Positions 9,328 through 18,422 are shown, counted from the stretch's first letter. The stretch: DNA of 64,000 nt from Legionella nautarum (GCF_001467895.1 NZ_LNYO01000001.1:124001-188000); one strand, 5' to 3'. Numbers and translations: made by a program. The notes: a model not told the origin generated them from the sequence alone.

Positions 9328-9364
9328 AAGACGGTCATATTTTACGATAAAATATGACCGTCTT
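9328..9364. terminator. Strong hairpin between fis and rnpB
   Basis: A perfect 17-base-pair stem (AAGACGGTCATATTTTA and its complement) with a CGA loop lies 36 bases past the fis stop codon. Neither side has a long T-run, so termination efficiency is uncertain, but the stem is the most stable in the area and sits where fis transcription should end before the rnpB promoter. Confidence 0.55.
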
Positions 9365-9399
9365 TATCAAAATTTAACATGAGAGCTCTGACAGGTTAC

Positions 9400-9684
9400 T
9401 TATCCACGAGTACCAATGAATTCGTCATCAAAATAGCGCTTTAGCTTAGTGCGCAATGTACCGCGACTTACACCAAGGACTCGGGCCGCTTTAGATTGAT
9501 TATAGCGAGTTAACTCCATAACCGTCCGGAATAAAGGAGCCTCAACTTCTTCAACAATGAGTTGATAAAGATTTAAATTAGATTCTTTATTACCTACTGC
9601 TTGCAAGTAACCTTTCACAGCACTAATAACTTGCTGTGTCAACGCATCACTCTGCTGTTCAACACGCTGCATAACTGCGCTCAT
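9400..9684 (-). CDS. fis: Fis-family nucleoid-associated DNA-binding protein
   Basis: A 94-residue homodimeric DNA-bending protein. The C-terminal half carries the Fis helix-turn-helix, NQSKAARVLGVSRGTLRTKL (about 62-81), preceded by the helix LFRTVMELTRYNQ. The N-terminal part matches the beta-hairpin arm region only loosely. Length is close to E. coli Fis (98). It is monocistronic here: the usual dusB partner is absent and about 440 bases of AT-rich DNA lie upstream. Legionella genomes carry several Fis paralogues, so which one this is cannot be decided from the window. Confidence 0.9.
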   Translation of the reverse strand: MSAVMQRVEQQSDALTQQVISAVKGYLQAVGNKESNLNLYQLIVEEVEAPLFRTVMELTRYNQSKAARVLGVSRGTLRTKLKRYFDDEFIGTRG

Positions 9685-9934
9685 TATCCTCTCCAGCTAC
9701 AAAAATAAAAAAAAGTTTAAAACCAAGTTTAATTCATAAACGAACATCATGCTCGATATACTATCAAATATCACAAACTATGTAAACATTGTTTTATTGA
9801 TATTCATTTATTAAGGGAAGCTTAAGTAAATTTAATTTTTTTTGCAAGCATTTTTGCGCGATCTGAAGTAAAATAATTCACTTTACTAAAAATTATGTAT
9901 TTATTGTTCATAAAGTGAACACTTTTTGGGTTTT

Positions 9935-10042
9935 ATGAGTAAAGGCAGATTGGATCCTTTGGTGTTTTTGAACGACGCAAATAAAAATGCTAATGAACAG
10001 AATGATTTCCCAATGAACGCATATCAGGCATTTATCGAATAA
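9935..10042 (+). CDS. Possible 35-residue small protein
   Basis: An ATG frame encoding 35 residues (begins MSKGRLDPLVFLNDANKN, ends AYQAFIE) lies between the divergent upstream regions of fis and iscA. The composition is ordinary and polar, without a membrane segment or signal peptide, and no Shine-Dalgarno sequence is evident (TTTGGGTTTT precedes it). I do not recognise it. It may be chance; conservation in related genomes would decide. Confidence 0.2.
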   Translation: MSKGRLDPLVFLNDANKNANEQNDFPMNAYQAFIE

Positions 10043-10046
10043 TAAA

Positions 10047-10072
10047 TGTAGCCTGGCTGCAACAAGGCTACA
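10047..10072 (-). terminator. Hairpin downstream of iscA
   Basis: An eight-base-pair stem (TGTAGCCT / AGGCTACA) with a ten-base loop. On the minus strand it is followed by TTTATTATT, a fair rho-independent tail, about 55 bases beyond the iscA stop. Confidence 0.45.
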
Positions 10073-10128
10073 AAAAATTCAACGGCTTGCAGATCAAAAC
10101 TCAAACTACAGTTTTAATGAGAGGATAC

Positions 10129-10491
10129 TTATTCCACCGTAAAACTTTCACCGCAACCACAGGCTCCAGTTTGGTTTGGATTATCAAATACGAACTTGTG
10201 ATTTAAACCTTGCTTGACGTAATCGACATTCATTCCTTTTAGATAGGGATAACTGGCTTTGTCGATATATAATTGATAATTGTTAGTTAGTTCTTGCACA
10301 AGATCATTCGCTTGCGCCGTTGTGACATAGTCGACAACATAAGATAAACCCGAACATCCTGTTTTTTTAACGGATAATCGAATGCCTTTGCTGTCTTTTT
10401 GTTTATCAAGATAGGCTATAATATGGCGAATAGCCGCTTCACTTAAAGTAACGCCAAACCCTGTGCTTTTATGTTGCATTACTTCACTCAT
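10129..10491 (-). CDS. iscA: A-type iron-sulphur carrier protein
   Basis: Predicted Fe-S cluster carrier that passes clusters to apo-enzymes. The 120 residues include the HesB/IscA core: GIRLSVKKTGCSGLSYVVDY around the first ligand Cys (residue 46) and the C-terminal CGCGESF with the other two cysteines, so the three-cysteine signature is complete. It is slightly longer than E. coli IscA (107) at both ends. It overlaps the preceding iscU-like gene by four bases and ends the trmJ-iscS-iscU-iscA block. The family is clear; IscA and SufA cannot be separated by eye, and context favours IscA. Confidence 0.88.
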   Translation of the reverse strand: MSEVMQHKSTGFGVTLSEAAIRHIIAYLDKQKDSKGIRLSVKKTGCSGLSYVVDYVTTAQANDLVQELTNNYQLYIDKASYPYLKGMNVDYVKQGLNHKFVFDNPNQTGACGCGESFTVE

Positions 10492-10880
10492 TGTTTCTCC
10501 CCTTTTAACTTCAGTTTTATTTTTTCAATTAACTCACGATAACCATCTTCAATTTGTAGAGCAACAGAATAACGAATTTTTGGTATAGCTAACTCATCCA
10601 CTAAGGTCTTGTAATTAAACAGGGGATGTTCATCGATTTGACTTCCTTCTAATTGTCGACAAATCCACTCTGCGGCAGCTACTAAATAAGGGCTTCCATA
10701 AGCTTTAAAGCAAGCCTTTAATACTAAACCTTTATCATTACAACGCAGGTAAAAGTCAAATACGTCGCCTCGCCCCGTTTCTCCTCCCCGATAGTGGACG
10801 CTCAATGGCTGTGTTAAGTCCATTATCCCTACATGATTAGGTGTAAAAAAACAGGATTCTACAAGTTCATTATACATCAT
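10488..10880 (-). CDS. IscU-like scaffold protein lacking the cluster-ligand cysteines
   Basis: A 130-residue protein that aligns along its whole length with IscU (N-terminal [15 protein letters not shown], then [20 protein letters not shown] and [16 protein letters not shown]-terminal [10 protein letters not shown] and [12 protein letters not shown]). The three cysteines that bind the nascent cluster in E. coli IscU are replaced: position 37 is Arg (GRGD), position 63 is Ser (YGSP), and the KIHCS motif reads KIRYS. Asp39 is retained. Other cysteines (10, 47, 57, 74) are at non-ligand sites. It overlaps iscS and iscA by four bases each, so it is translated with them. A conventional scaffold role looks impossible; a regulatory or structural role with IscS is an inference. 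Confidence 0.8.
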   Translation of the reverse strand: MMYNELVESCFFTPNHVGIMDLTQPLSVHYRGGETGRGDVFDFYLRCNDKGLVLKACFKAYGSPYLVAAAEWICRQLEGSQIDEHPLFNYKTLVDELAIPKIRYSVALQIEDGYRELIEKIKLKLKGEKQ

Positions 10881-12040
10881 AGTGGTGATATTTCATGCAA
10901 TCGATTAACTTGATGACAGATTATAGCAATTACCTGTTTAACTTGCTCCTCAGAAGTGAACCGTCCCAACGATAGGCGAATTGAGCTATAAGCCAACTCA
11001 TCCGACAAACCTAAAGCGCGTAGTACATAAGAAGGTTGCATACTAGCTGCGGCACAAGCCGAAGTCGTTGAAATCGCCAGTTCACGCAAAGCATATAATA
11101 GTGAATCGCCCTCAATGCCGGCAAAGGTTAAATTAAGATTCCCCGCAAGACGTTGATGTTCATGACCGTTTAGACGAACGGCAGGAAGATGCTTAATTCC
11201 ATTCCATAATTGTTGGCGTAACCTTAAAATAGCCGCCTGCTCGTCGATGCGTTCCGCTTCAGCAATGGCGAACGCTTCTCCTAAACCCACAATTTGATGT
11301 GTTGGCAGTGTTCCCGAGCGCAAACCACCCTCATGCCCCCCTCCGAATGAGAGGGGTTGAAGGCGAACTCTAGGTTTATGACGAACGTATAATGCGCCTA
11401 TACCCTTCGGTCCATAAATTTTGTGCCCAGAGAAAGACATTAAATCGACAGACAATCGACTTAAATCAATGTCAATTTTTCCAGCACTTTGTGCTGCATC
11501 GACATGGAAAATAATTCCTTTATCGCGTAATAACTCTCCGATGGCTGCAATATCCTGAATAACACCAATTTCATTGTTCGCATGCATGATAGAAACAAGA
11601 ATAGTGTCTTCGCGCAATGCCTTTTTTAAATCTTGTAAATCAAGTAAACCATCGGGTTGTGGATTAAGGTAACTCACCTCAAACCCTTCTTTTTCAAGTT
11701 GATGAAAACTATCCAGTACCGCTTTATGTTCAATTTTCATCGTGATGAGATGCCGTCCTTTACGCTGATAAAAACGTGCAGCACCTAAAATGGCTAAATT
11801 ATCAGCCTCAGTAGCCCCTGAGGTAAACACCAGTTCTCGGGGCGTAGTATGAATTACTTCCGCAATTTGCAAACGCGCACGCTCTACCGCCTCTGCGGCA
11901 ATTCTGCCATAGATATGTGTTACCGATGCTGGATTCCCAAAATTGTCCTCAGGACCTAGGTATTGCATCATTTTTTCAATAACACGTGGATCAACCGGAG
12001 TTGTCGCCATGTAATCTAGATAAATGGGTAATTGATTCAT
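10877..12040 (-). CDS. iscS: Cysteine desulfurase (IscS-type, short C-terminus)
   Basis: PLP enzyme that takes sulphur from cysteine for Fe-S and thio-modification pathways. I chose the ATG at 12040 because GGAG lies six bases before it; a TTG four codons upstream is less likely. The 387 residues show [28 protein letters not shown], the PLP lysine in [10 protein letters not shown] and the sulphur-carrying Cys in [19 protein letters not shown]. The protein ends at LHEISPL, where E. coli IscS (404 residues) continues with a tail known to be needed for IscU binding. It is followed by the cysteine-less IscU homologue with a four-base overlap. Confidence 0.9.
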   Translation of the reverse strand: MNQLPIYLDYMATTPVDPRVIEKMMQYLGPEDNFGNPASVTHIYGRIAAEAVERARLQIAEVIHTTPRELVFTSGATEADNLAILGAARFYQRKGRHLITMKIEHKAVLDSFHQLEKEGFEVSYLNPQPDGLLDLQDLKKALREDTILVSIMHANNEIGVIQDIAAIGELLRDKGIIFHVDAAQSAGKIDIDLSRLSVDLMSFSGHKIYGPKGIGALYVRHKPRVRLQPLSFGGGHEGGLRSGTLPTHQIVGLGEAFAIAEAERIDEQAAILRLRQQLWNGIKHLPAVRLNGHEHQRLAGNLNLTFAGIEGDSLLYALRELAISTTSACAAASMQPSYVLRALGLSDELAYSSIRLSLGRFTSEEQVKQVIAIICHQVNRLHEISPL

Positions 12041-12052
12041 AATCAACTCCAA

Positions 12053-12790
12053 TCATTTCTTATTTGCAAATTTCAATGCATATTGCACCTGACTTAAAAT
12101 CCCACGCAAAATACTAATTTCCATATGTTCCAACTGGGTTCGATTAAACAAACGCCGAATTCGCTGCTGCAAGCGTTTGGTTGGATTCGTTGGTTTTAAA
12201 AACTCAATCGCAACCATTACTTCATGCAAATGAGCATAAAATTGTTCTATTTCTTCCACCGTTGCCTGGCGATCCTGACGAAGGCCAACTTCAGCGACGG
12301 GAGAAAGCAATTTCATACGCAATTCATAAGCAATAATCTGTACTGCTTGTGCAAGGTTCAATGAGCTGTATTCAGGGTTCGAAGGAATATTTACATGATA
12401 ATTAGAGCGTAATAATTCCTCATTCGTTAATCCTGCATGCTCACGGCCAAAAACAATAGCGACTTCGGTATTATCAGGCTGTTTACTGACTAATTCTGCA
12501 CAAGCAGCTGGGGTCAGCCCGGGCAAAGCGATACCACGTGGTCTCGCACTGGTTGCTAAAACCAATTCACAACCCTTTAACGCGTCATCCAGTGAAGCTG
12601 TCACTCGCACCTTATTTAAAACATCGTCAGCGCCTGCCGCCATTTCATAAGCCTTTTGGTCAGGGAATGATTTAGGAGTAACTAAATAAAGATGGTGCAA
12701 GCCCATCGTTTTCATCGCCCTGGCTGCTGAGCCAATATTTCCTGGGTGGGAAGTCGCAACTAATACAATTCGAATTGAAGCAAAATTCAT
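12053..12790 (-). CDS. trmJ: tRNA (cytidine/uridine-2'-O-)-methyltransferase TrmJ
   Basis: A SPOUT-class enzyme that 2'-O-methylates nucleotide 32 of tRNA. The 245 residues carry the knot-fold signatures IVLVATSHPGNIGSAARAMKTMG (N-terminal), AIVFGREHAGLTNEEL (about 130-145) and PSNPEYSSLNLAQAVQI (about 155-171), with a C-terminal helical region of the TrmJ type. Length fits (E. coli 246). It lies upstream of iscS and divergent from suhB, the same arrangement as in E. coli, except that no iscR lies between trmJ and iscS here. Confidence 0.93.
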   Translation of the reverse strand: MNFASIRIVLVATSHPGNIGSAARAMKTMGLHHLYLVTPKSFPDQKAYEMAAGADDVLNKVRVTASLDDALKGCELVLATSARPRGIALPGLTPAACAELVSKQPDNTEVAIVFGREHAGLTNEELLRSNYHVNIPSNPEYSSLNLAQAVQIIAYELRMKLLSPVAEVGLRQDRQATVEEIEQFYAHLHEVMVAIEFLKPTNPTKRLQQRIRRLFNRTQLEHMEISILRGILSQVQYALKFANKK

Positions 12791-12907
12791 AAGAAAACCA
12801 TCAATATTCTAATAATAGCAACAATACTCATTCTACCAGCAACGACTTCTCTCTGTACAAAAAAAAATGTGTTAGAATCGCGGACTTTGTTGAAAAAGAG
12901 CGAACTC

Positions 12908-13696
12908 ATGCAACCATTATTAAATATTGCTATTACTGCCGCACGTCTTGCCGGTGATATTATTATCCGTCATATCGAACAAATTGACCGAATAAAAATA
13001 ACCGCTAAAAGTAGTGATGAATACTTCAGCGAAGTCGATGTGAAAGCAGAACAAGCCATTATTAGCACGATTCATAAAGCCTATCCTGACCACGGTATTA
13101 TTGCTGAGGAAAGTGGTGTCCAAAATGAGGATGCAGAATCAACCTGGATTATTGATCCCCTTGATGGCACTACAAACTATTTGCATGGTTTTCCATCCTT
13201 TTCCGTAGCTATAGCGCACAAAGTTAAAAATCGCATCGAACATGCCGTTGTTTATGATCCACTTCGCCACGAATGCTTTTCAGCAAGCCGCGGCTGTGGC
13301 GCGCAGCTCAATGATCGGCGTATTCGCGTTTCCAAACAAACTCAATTAGAAGGTGCTTTATTAGGAACTGGTTTCCCCTGTCGCAATACCGCACTCGCTA
13401 AACGCTATCTGCCCACCTTCGAAGCATTGATTGGCAAATGTGCAGGGGTCCGCCGAACAGGATCCGCTGCGATAGAACTTGCTTATGTAGCCTGTGGAAG
13501 ACTTGATGGACTCTGGGAATTTGGCCTTCGCCCTTGGGATATCTCTGCCGGTAGTTTACTTATCAAAGAAGCCGGTGGTTTGATTAGTGACATGCAAGGC
13601 GGTGAAGATTATCTAAAACATGGGGATATCGTTGCAGGAACACCCAAGGTTTTTAAATCCTTGTTACAAACCCTGATACCGGTTACGAGGAGCTAG
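12908..13696 (+). CDS. suhB: Inositol-1-monophosphatase / SuhB
   Basis: Mg-dependent phosphatase of the FBPase/IMPase superfamily; in E. coli SuhB also serves in rRNA antitermination complexes. I place the start at the ATG at 12908 (MQPLLNIAI), which matches the family N-terminus; a frame extending 13 codons upstream is probably not used. The 262 residues include the metal site E-E-S in HGIIAEESG, the signature IIDPLDGTTNYLHGFP (about 79-94) and the second metal site WDISAGSLLIKEAGG (about 211-225). Length fits (E. coli 267). Divergent from trmJ, as in other gammaproteobacteria. Confidence 0.93.
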   Translation: MQPLLNIAITAARLAGDIIIRHIEQIDRIKITAKSSDEYFSEVDVKAEQAIISTIHKAYPDHGIIAEESGVQNEDAESTWIIDPLDGTTNYLHGFPSFSVAIAHKVKNRIEHAVVYDPLRHECFSASRGCGAQLNDRRIRVSKQTQLEGALLGTGFPCRNTALAKRYLPTFEALIGKCAGVRRTGSAAIELAYVACGRLDGLWEFGLRPWDISAGSLLIKEAGGLISDMQGGEDYLKHGDIVAGTPKVFKSLLQTLIPVTRS

Positions 13697-13839
13697 TGTT
13701 GTAGTAGCTCACATCACGTACGCCATTCCGAGCCTCTTGGGATTCGGAAGGACGTGCGGGTTAGTTGTTTTACGTTTTGTTGGAATTTTTTCCTATTCTT
13801 GAAAGCAGGTGATCTACCTTAGACTCAAGTTTTCTGTTC

Positions 13840-14730
13840 TCACAGATTAACTTCTTCACGCAACCTAGGTGCAAAAAATCGTGCGCCGAAAATGTTTATG
13901 AACAAGCCACTAATGACTAGCAATCCTGCAGCTAATTTCCAAAGATAAAACGGCTCATCTAAAATCAAGACTGATCCTAGTAGACCCACGACCGGAATGA
14001 GTAAGGTAAAAGGAGCGATGAGATTCACAGGATAACGACTTACTAACCAATTCCATACCCCATATCCAACCCAGGTTGAGATATAAACAATATAAAGTAA
14101 GGATGAAGTGCTTTTCCAGGTTAGGTGTTCTAGGCTCGCAATAATCGTACTTGGCCCTTCCATAATGAGAGATAATAGTAACAGAGGAAACCAGGCTACA
14201 AAACTGCCCCAAACCACTAAAGCTAACATATTGATATGATGTATTTTTTTAGTGATAAGATTACCTAGCCCCCAGATTGCCGCAGCAGTAAGAATACATA
14301 CAGCCCCCAAAAAGGAAACATTTTTATCAAAATGAGTGGCGACCAAACCGATACCCGAGAAGGAAATTACTGCACCTAAAATCTGCCAAACAGATGTTTT
14401 TTCCCCCAATAAAATCGCAGCAAAAAACATACTAAAAAATACCTGCGTTTGCATGATTATCGAGCCCATACCTGGAGTCATTCCTACAGACATGCCAACG
14501 AATAAAAATGAAAATTGCAGGGCAAACATAACCAAACCATACAAAGCAATTACCTTGAAAGGCACGGCAGGTCTTTTAACAAAAAAAATAGCCGGGAAGC
14601 TCGCTAAAACAAATCGCAAGCAACAAAGAAATATAGGGGAAATATCTTCAAGTGCTAATTTGACAAAAAGGAAATTAAGCCCCCAAACAACAACGACTAA
14701 AAGGACAAGGAAAAGATGTGGAATAGCCAT
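13840..14730 (-). CDS. eamA: EamA-family drug/metabolite transporter
   Basis: An inner-membrane exporter of the DMT superfamily with ten predicted membrane helices in two EamA repeats (about 1-130 and 140-285). The start LVVVVWGLNFLFVKLALE, the segment VLASFPAIFFVKRPAVPFK and the second-half WGLGNLITKKI follow E. coli EamA (O-acetylserine/cysteine exporter) closely, as does the length of 296 (E. coli 299). The substrate remains an inference from this similarity. Single gene, convergent with suhB across a 143-base repeat-containing gap. Confidence 0.85.
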   Translation of the reverse strand: MAIPHLFLVLLVVVVWGLNFLFVKLALEDISPIFLCCLRFVLASFPAIFFVKRPAVPFKVIALYGLVMFALQFSFLFVGMSVGMTPGMGSIIMQTQVFFSMFFAAILLGEKTSVWQILGAVISFSGIGLVATHFDKNVSFLGAVCILTAAAIWGLGNLITKKIHHINMLALVVWGSFVAWFPLLLLSLIMEGPSTIIASLEHLTWKSTSSLLYIVYISTWVGYGVWNWLVSRYPVNLIAPFTLLIPVVGLLGSVLILDEPFYLWKLAAGLLVISGLFINIFGARFFAPRLREEVNL

Positions 14731-14858
14731 GAGATCTAAACCAATTAAATGAGGCTAGTTATTTTACCATGAAACAGAAATAATAGATTAATGTTTGAAA
14801 AAATTTAACATCTCCCCATCTTGGTATGGGAAGTACTTAGATTTTGCTTCTACCCATT

Positions 14859-16745
14859 TCAGGGCGTTGAATTAGAACTTACCTCTGTTCCTGTTTGCGG
14901 GCTCTCGGGTTCTGTATGAGAACCAGTACGTTCGACCATATTTTTACCAACTTTAGTTACTTCTTCTAGCTCTAGAGTGGCAGCTCTAATTTCTACACCA
15001 AAAAATCGTCCGTATAATTGGTTTTTCTTAATAACCCTGACTTTTTCCTGCGTTGTAGATAGAGTGGCTTCAAGTTCTCTGGCCACCTGGAATTTATCAT
15101 AACTTTCTGATTCATCTACAATTTTAATCAAACGACTTATATTATCTTCTAGCTTTTTCGCTTCTAAAGTCAATAACAGCCTGTCATGGATATAATTGCG
15201 AAATGGGGTTGTACTTAGCCATTCCACAATCGAGTTGATAACACTCACTTGAGTGACTTTAACGACACCTTTCATTTGTCTTTGACGATATTCTGCTAAG
15301 CATTTTTGGATATTGACCATGTGTCCAATAGAGGCAATCTTGTCGGCTAACTCATTGATTTGCTTGGAAGACATTTTGCTAAAATCCTTGGCACTAATAT
15401 CTGTATTTTCCCCATAATTTAATCCTTTGGCCAAACTCTCAATTTTTGTTTCTGCTTTGGAAATAAAGGCTGCTTTTTTATGTTCTTCATTGGAAGCGGG
15501 TAGCTGAAGGCTTTTTGTCATTTTGCTAAATCCATTAGCTACTGTAGTAGGTATGACATAAGATACAGCACTAACCGGGTAATTCGCTAAACGACTGACC
15601 CACTGAGGCGTATAGCTCGCAACAGAACTTGCGAACCAACTCAAACCACTCGCGGCTCCACGAACTGTAGCTATTCCATATTGTGTTATTCGGTAGCGAT
15701 CCGATTCAGAAATATTTAAGGAATCGGTTGTAAATTCTTGTGGGTATCTTGCTCTTAATTTTTCTAATTTCTCTTCTGAACTTAAATCTTGTTCTAAGGC
15801 AATATCTAAAAATTGCTCATCATTGTCGCTCCCCTCCTCTGCAACTTCGACTACTTGTTCCCCTTCTTCCGAAGAATTAATTTGCCCATAAGCTTCTATG
15901 CTATCGAGGGCAAACTCTTCGACAAACTGACGATAGACTGCTGCTAATTTTAGAGGATTCTGCAAGTCGCTAGGTTTTATTTTATTTTCCGAAAGCTCTT
16001 CAATAAATTTTTTATAGATGGCAATTTCTCTAAGTATTTTTTCCTTTTCTAGAAATGATTTATTCAATTCACCAAGCAGATTAACCAAGGCTTGATTATA
16101 TTTTTTTAAATCATGGAAATCCTGATTATTTCTAAATTTTTCAAGCGCAGCATTAACCTCTAGTTCCATTTGCCTAACCAGTTTTTCCTCCACAGGCTCG
16201 GCTAATTTTTCCACTTGTTTTAATACGTCATCCGCAACAGTAGGAAATTCTTGTTTCACTACCTCAATATTTTCAGGTTTATTAGTGAATTCAATAATGC
16301 GGCGTTTTAATTCATTTGCATTGTCTTCTACTAAATTTCGTTGTTCTTTAATTTTGCCAAGCGCTATTTTTGAAATAAAGGAATTGACCACAGGATCCAT
16401 CGTATCAATTTCTGAATAACGGCTGAGATGACGATAATAAGTCAGGGCAAATATTAATTCTTCTGCATTAGTTACTTGTGGCAGGTATTGGGTGTCGGGA
16501 TCATAGCTACTTTTGAACCCAGCGCTGGATTCCGAGCCAAATTTTTTTGATTTTTTATAAATTGTTGCTTTTATACTTTCGCCAGATACTATATTTGCCT
16601 CTATCGTCTGACCCTGCTGTGCCATTTTAGCTGCAGCAGACCAATAGCTTTTTTTCCAGGCAGGATTTCCCTTGCTAAGTGTCGGTTTTAATTCATTTAA
16701 ATCATCATTAAGCAGTTTCCACCACTGCGTAAGGGTCATTGGCAT
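14859..16745 (-). CDS. Orphan coiled-coil protein, candidate secreted effector
   Basis: A 628-residue protein I do not recognise. An N-terminal region (MTLTQWWKLLNDDLNELKP) is followed by long helical, Glu/Lys-rich stretches at about 140-310 and 520-600 that look like coiled coils. A central less-charged segment at about 360-410 (SGLSWFASSVASYTPQWV, PVSAVSYVIPTTVANGF) could associate with membranes. There is no signal peptide. The last 30 residues are polar and rich in Ser, Thr, Pro, Gly and Glu (GSHTEPESPQTGTEVSSNS), a composition known from Dot/Icm effector C-termini. Single gene with repeats upstream. Effector status is inference only. Confidence 0.6.
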   Translation of the reverse strand: MPMTLTQWWKLLNDDLNELKPTLSKGNPAWKKSYWSAAAKMAQQGQTIEANIVSGESIKATIYKKSKKFGSESSAGFKSSYDPDTQYLPQVTNAEELIFALTYYRHLSRYSEIDTMDPVVNSFISKIALGKIKEQRNLVEDNANELKRRIIEFTNKPENIEVVKQEFPTVADDVLKQVEKLAEPVEEKLVRQMELEVNAALEKFRNNQDFHDLKKYNQALVNLLGELNKSFLEKEKILREIAIYKKFIEELSENKIKPSDLQNPLKLAAVYRQFVEEFALDSIEAYGQINSSEEGEQVVEVAEEGSDNDEQFLDIALEQDLSSEEKLEKLRARYPQEFTTDSLNISESDRYRITQYGIATVRGAASGLSWFASSVASYTPQWVSRLANYPVSAVSYVIPTTVANGFSKMTKSLQLPASNEEHKKAAFISKAETKIESLAKGLNYGENTDISAKDFSKMSSKQINELADKIASIGHMVNIQKCLAEYRQRQMKGVVKVTQVSVINSIVEWLSTTPFRNYIHDRLLLTLEAKKLEDNISRLIKIVDESESYDKFQVARELEATLSTTQEKVRVIKKNQLYGRFFGVEIRAATLELEEVTKVGKNMVERTGSHTEPESPQTGTEVSSNSTP

Positions 16746-17021
16746 ATAAACAAACCTTAAATTTGCTTTAAAATATGTATGGTTATTTTACAAAAAGATA
16801 ATTAAGAAAACATTATGGGTTTATTATGTAAACATTATGTATTAGCTAAAGGAAGATGGAACATTGGGAGGTCAGAAAATAGCTAGAGGCGTGTGTCTGC
16901 AATCTTGTGAGATTTGCAGGGCTTAGCCGGGGTTGTTGTAAGTACCCGCGCAAGGGTTTGTCAGGCGTTGTTGTCTAAACGTTCTGGCTGAGCCTCTCGA
17001 AGAACTCAGCCCGAACTGGAG

Positions 17022-17253
17022 TATTCCCGACGATATGAGTATCTATGGCATTTGAATTAATCCCGTTCAGCCTGAGGAGTACGCATGGCGTGCGTCTCGA
17101 AGGCTTGTCCTGAGTTTTCCAAGGCCTTGCCCTGAGGACCTCGAGGGGGGGCCTTTTAAGACACTTCGAGACAGCGCTGCGCGCTTCCTCAGTGCGAACG
17201 GTGTGAACAAAAAGATCAATGAACTAAACAGTATAGTTGATTTCGTGAATACT
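17022..17253 (+). repeat. Dispersed MITE/BIME-like repeat, copy 2
   Basis: A full-length copy: left end TATTCCCGACGATATGAGTA, arm A (CCCGTTCAGCCTGAGGAG with hairpin TACGCATGGCGTGCG), a degenerate middle, arm B (TTCGAGACAGCGCTGCGCGC, CTCAGTGCGAACGG), and right end GATTTCGTGAATACT. It lies in the 577-base gene-free space between the 628-residue orphan and sppA. Further fragments of the same short motifs flank it (about 16989-17012 and 17260-17295). The rest of this gap (16746-16988) shows nothing recognisable. Confidence 0.75.
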
Positions 17254-17323
17254 TAAGTTGGGGCTGAGTCCTTCGAGAGCCTCAGCCTGAACAGTTTTAA
17301 GGTAGCGGTTAGCAAAATCCAAC

Positions 17324-18280
17324 CTAAGCCCTTAGCCCCTGCTGTAATCCCAAGGAGATAGGAAATTGCTCCATAATAGCGGTGCCAATATTTTTAGCGA
17401 CTCGCTCAAATACATTTTGTTTATAAGTATAATCGACAATCTGGTCAATCTTCACAATCTCCCGAGCAACCTGACCGCTGCTGGCAAACCCATCAATTAA
17501 ACCACGTTCTTTAGCTTGTTGACCCGTCCAAAAAAGTCCTGAAAAAGTCGAGTCATCCACTTTAAGTCGATTACCTCTACCCTCTTTGACTCTAGCGATA
17601 AATACATTATGAATATCATCGAGCATAGTTTGTAAGAGTTTGGTCTGCTCTGGAGATACAGGTGAAAAAGGATCTAGAAATCCTTTATTAACTCCAGCGG
17701 TTTGCAAACGTCTTGCTACACCAAATTTTTGCAGCGTGTCAACAAAACCGAATCCATTGTACAAAACACCTATAGAACCAACCATACTGGATGGATTGGC
17801 ATAAATTTCATCTGCGGCAGCGGCAATATAATAAGCAGCAGAAGCGCACATATCTGCGCAGACCGCATAAACTTTGATATCAGGGTGTTTCTTACGATAA
17901 TATTGCAGCGAGTTATACATATAATCAGCCTGCACTGGACTGCCGCCCGGACTATTGATTCTTAAAACAATCGCCTTCAGGTTTGAATGCTCATAAGCAT
18001 CATCCAAACCTTTCACAAAATTTTCAGCACTAGCAGTTTGACTATCAAAAATACCCCCTTTAATATCGATTAGACCAACATGGGGCTTGGACCGTATCCC
18101 TTTTTCGTCATCAGTCATAGAAAATAAGTGATAAGCAATAAGAAGAATCAATAAAAGAAAGACAGCACGCATGAACCAGCGCCATCGTCTTTTCCGCTTT
18201 TGCTCGCGCATGTATTCGATAACAATTTGATTTAACAAAGTTTGTGAATCAGGGTTTTCACCTGCAGGGCTATTATTCAT
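17324..18280 (-). CDS. sppA: Signal peptide peptidase SppA, S49 family (short form)
   Basis: A membrane-anchored serine protease that degrades released signal peptides. I use the ATG at 18280; a TTG eight codons upstream is possible. About 318 residues: a basic N-terminus (REQKRKRRWRWF), one membrane segment (about 34-53 from this start), and a ClpP-like domain with AIVLRINSPGGSPVQADYMY, the nucleophile region DMCASAAYYIAAAADEIYANPSSMVGSIGV split across two helices, and TGQQAKERGLIDGF. It is the single-domain type of about 310-330 residues rather than the 618-residue E. coli enzyme. Divergent from clpB. Confidence 0.9.
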   Translation of the reverse strand: MNNSPAGENPDSQTLLNQIVIEYMREQKRKRRWRWFMRAVFLLLILLIAYHLFSMTDDEKGIRSKPHVGLIDIKGGIFDSQTASAENFVKGLDDAYEHSNLKAIVLRINSPGGSPVQADYMYNSLQYYRKKHPDIKVYAVCADMCASAAYYIAAAADEIYANPSSMVGSIGVLYNGFGFVDTLQKFGVARRLQTAGVNKGFLDPFSPVSPEQTKLLQTMLDDIHNVFIARVKEGRGNRLKVDDSTFSGLFWTGQQAKERGLIDGFASSGQVAREIVKIDQIVDYTYKQNVFERVAKNIGTAIMEQFPISLGLQQGLRA

Positions 18281-18422
18281 TGTTGTAACTACTTGATTTT
18301 GCAAAATGAGCCCACATTTTACGGCAGATAAGGTTTAATTTAAACGGTATTAAGCAATTCGGTATAATAAATGAATTATATTAACACCGGTCGTTTTATT
18401 TCAACTCTAAGAGAGGGTCTCT

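Larger units (their letters stand above)
9685..10128. other. AT-rich intergenic region upstream of fis
   Basis: A 444-base space holding the presumed fis promoter. Visible items are an A/T-rich tract (9830-9910), a TGTTCA-N5-TGAACA inverted repeat at 9905-9921, one small open frame on the plus strand (9935-10042) and a hairpin at 10047-10072 that may end iscA transcription. No recognised gene or RNA family is seen. Confidence 0.5.
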
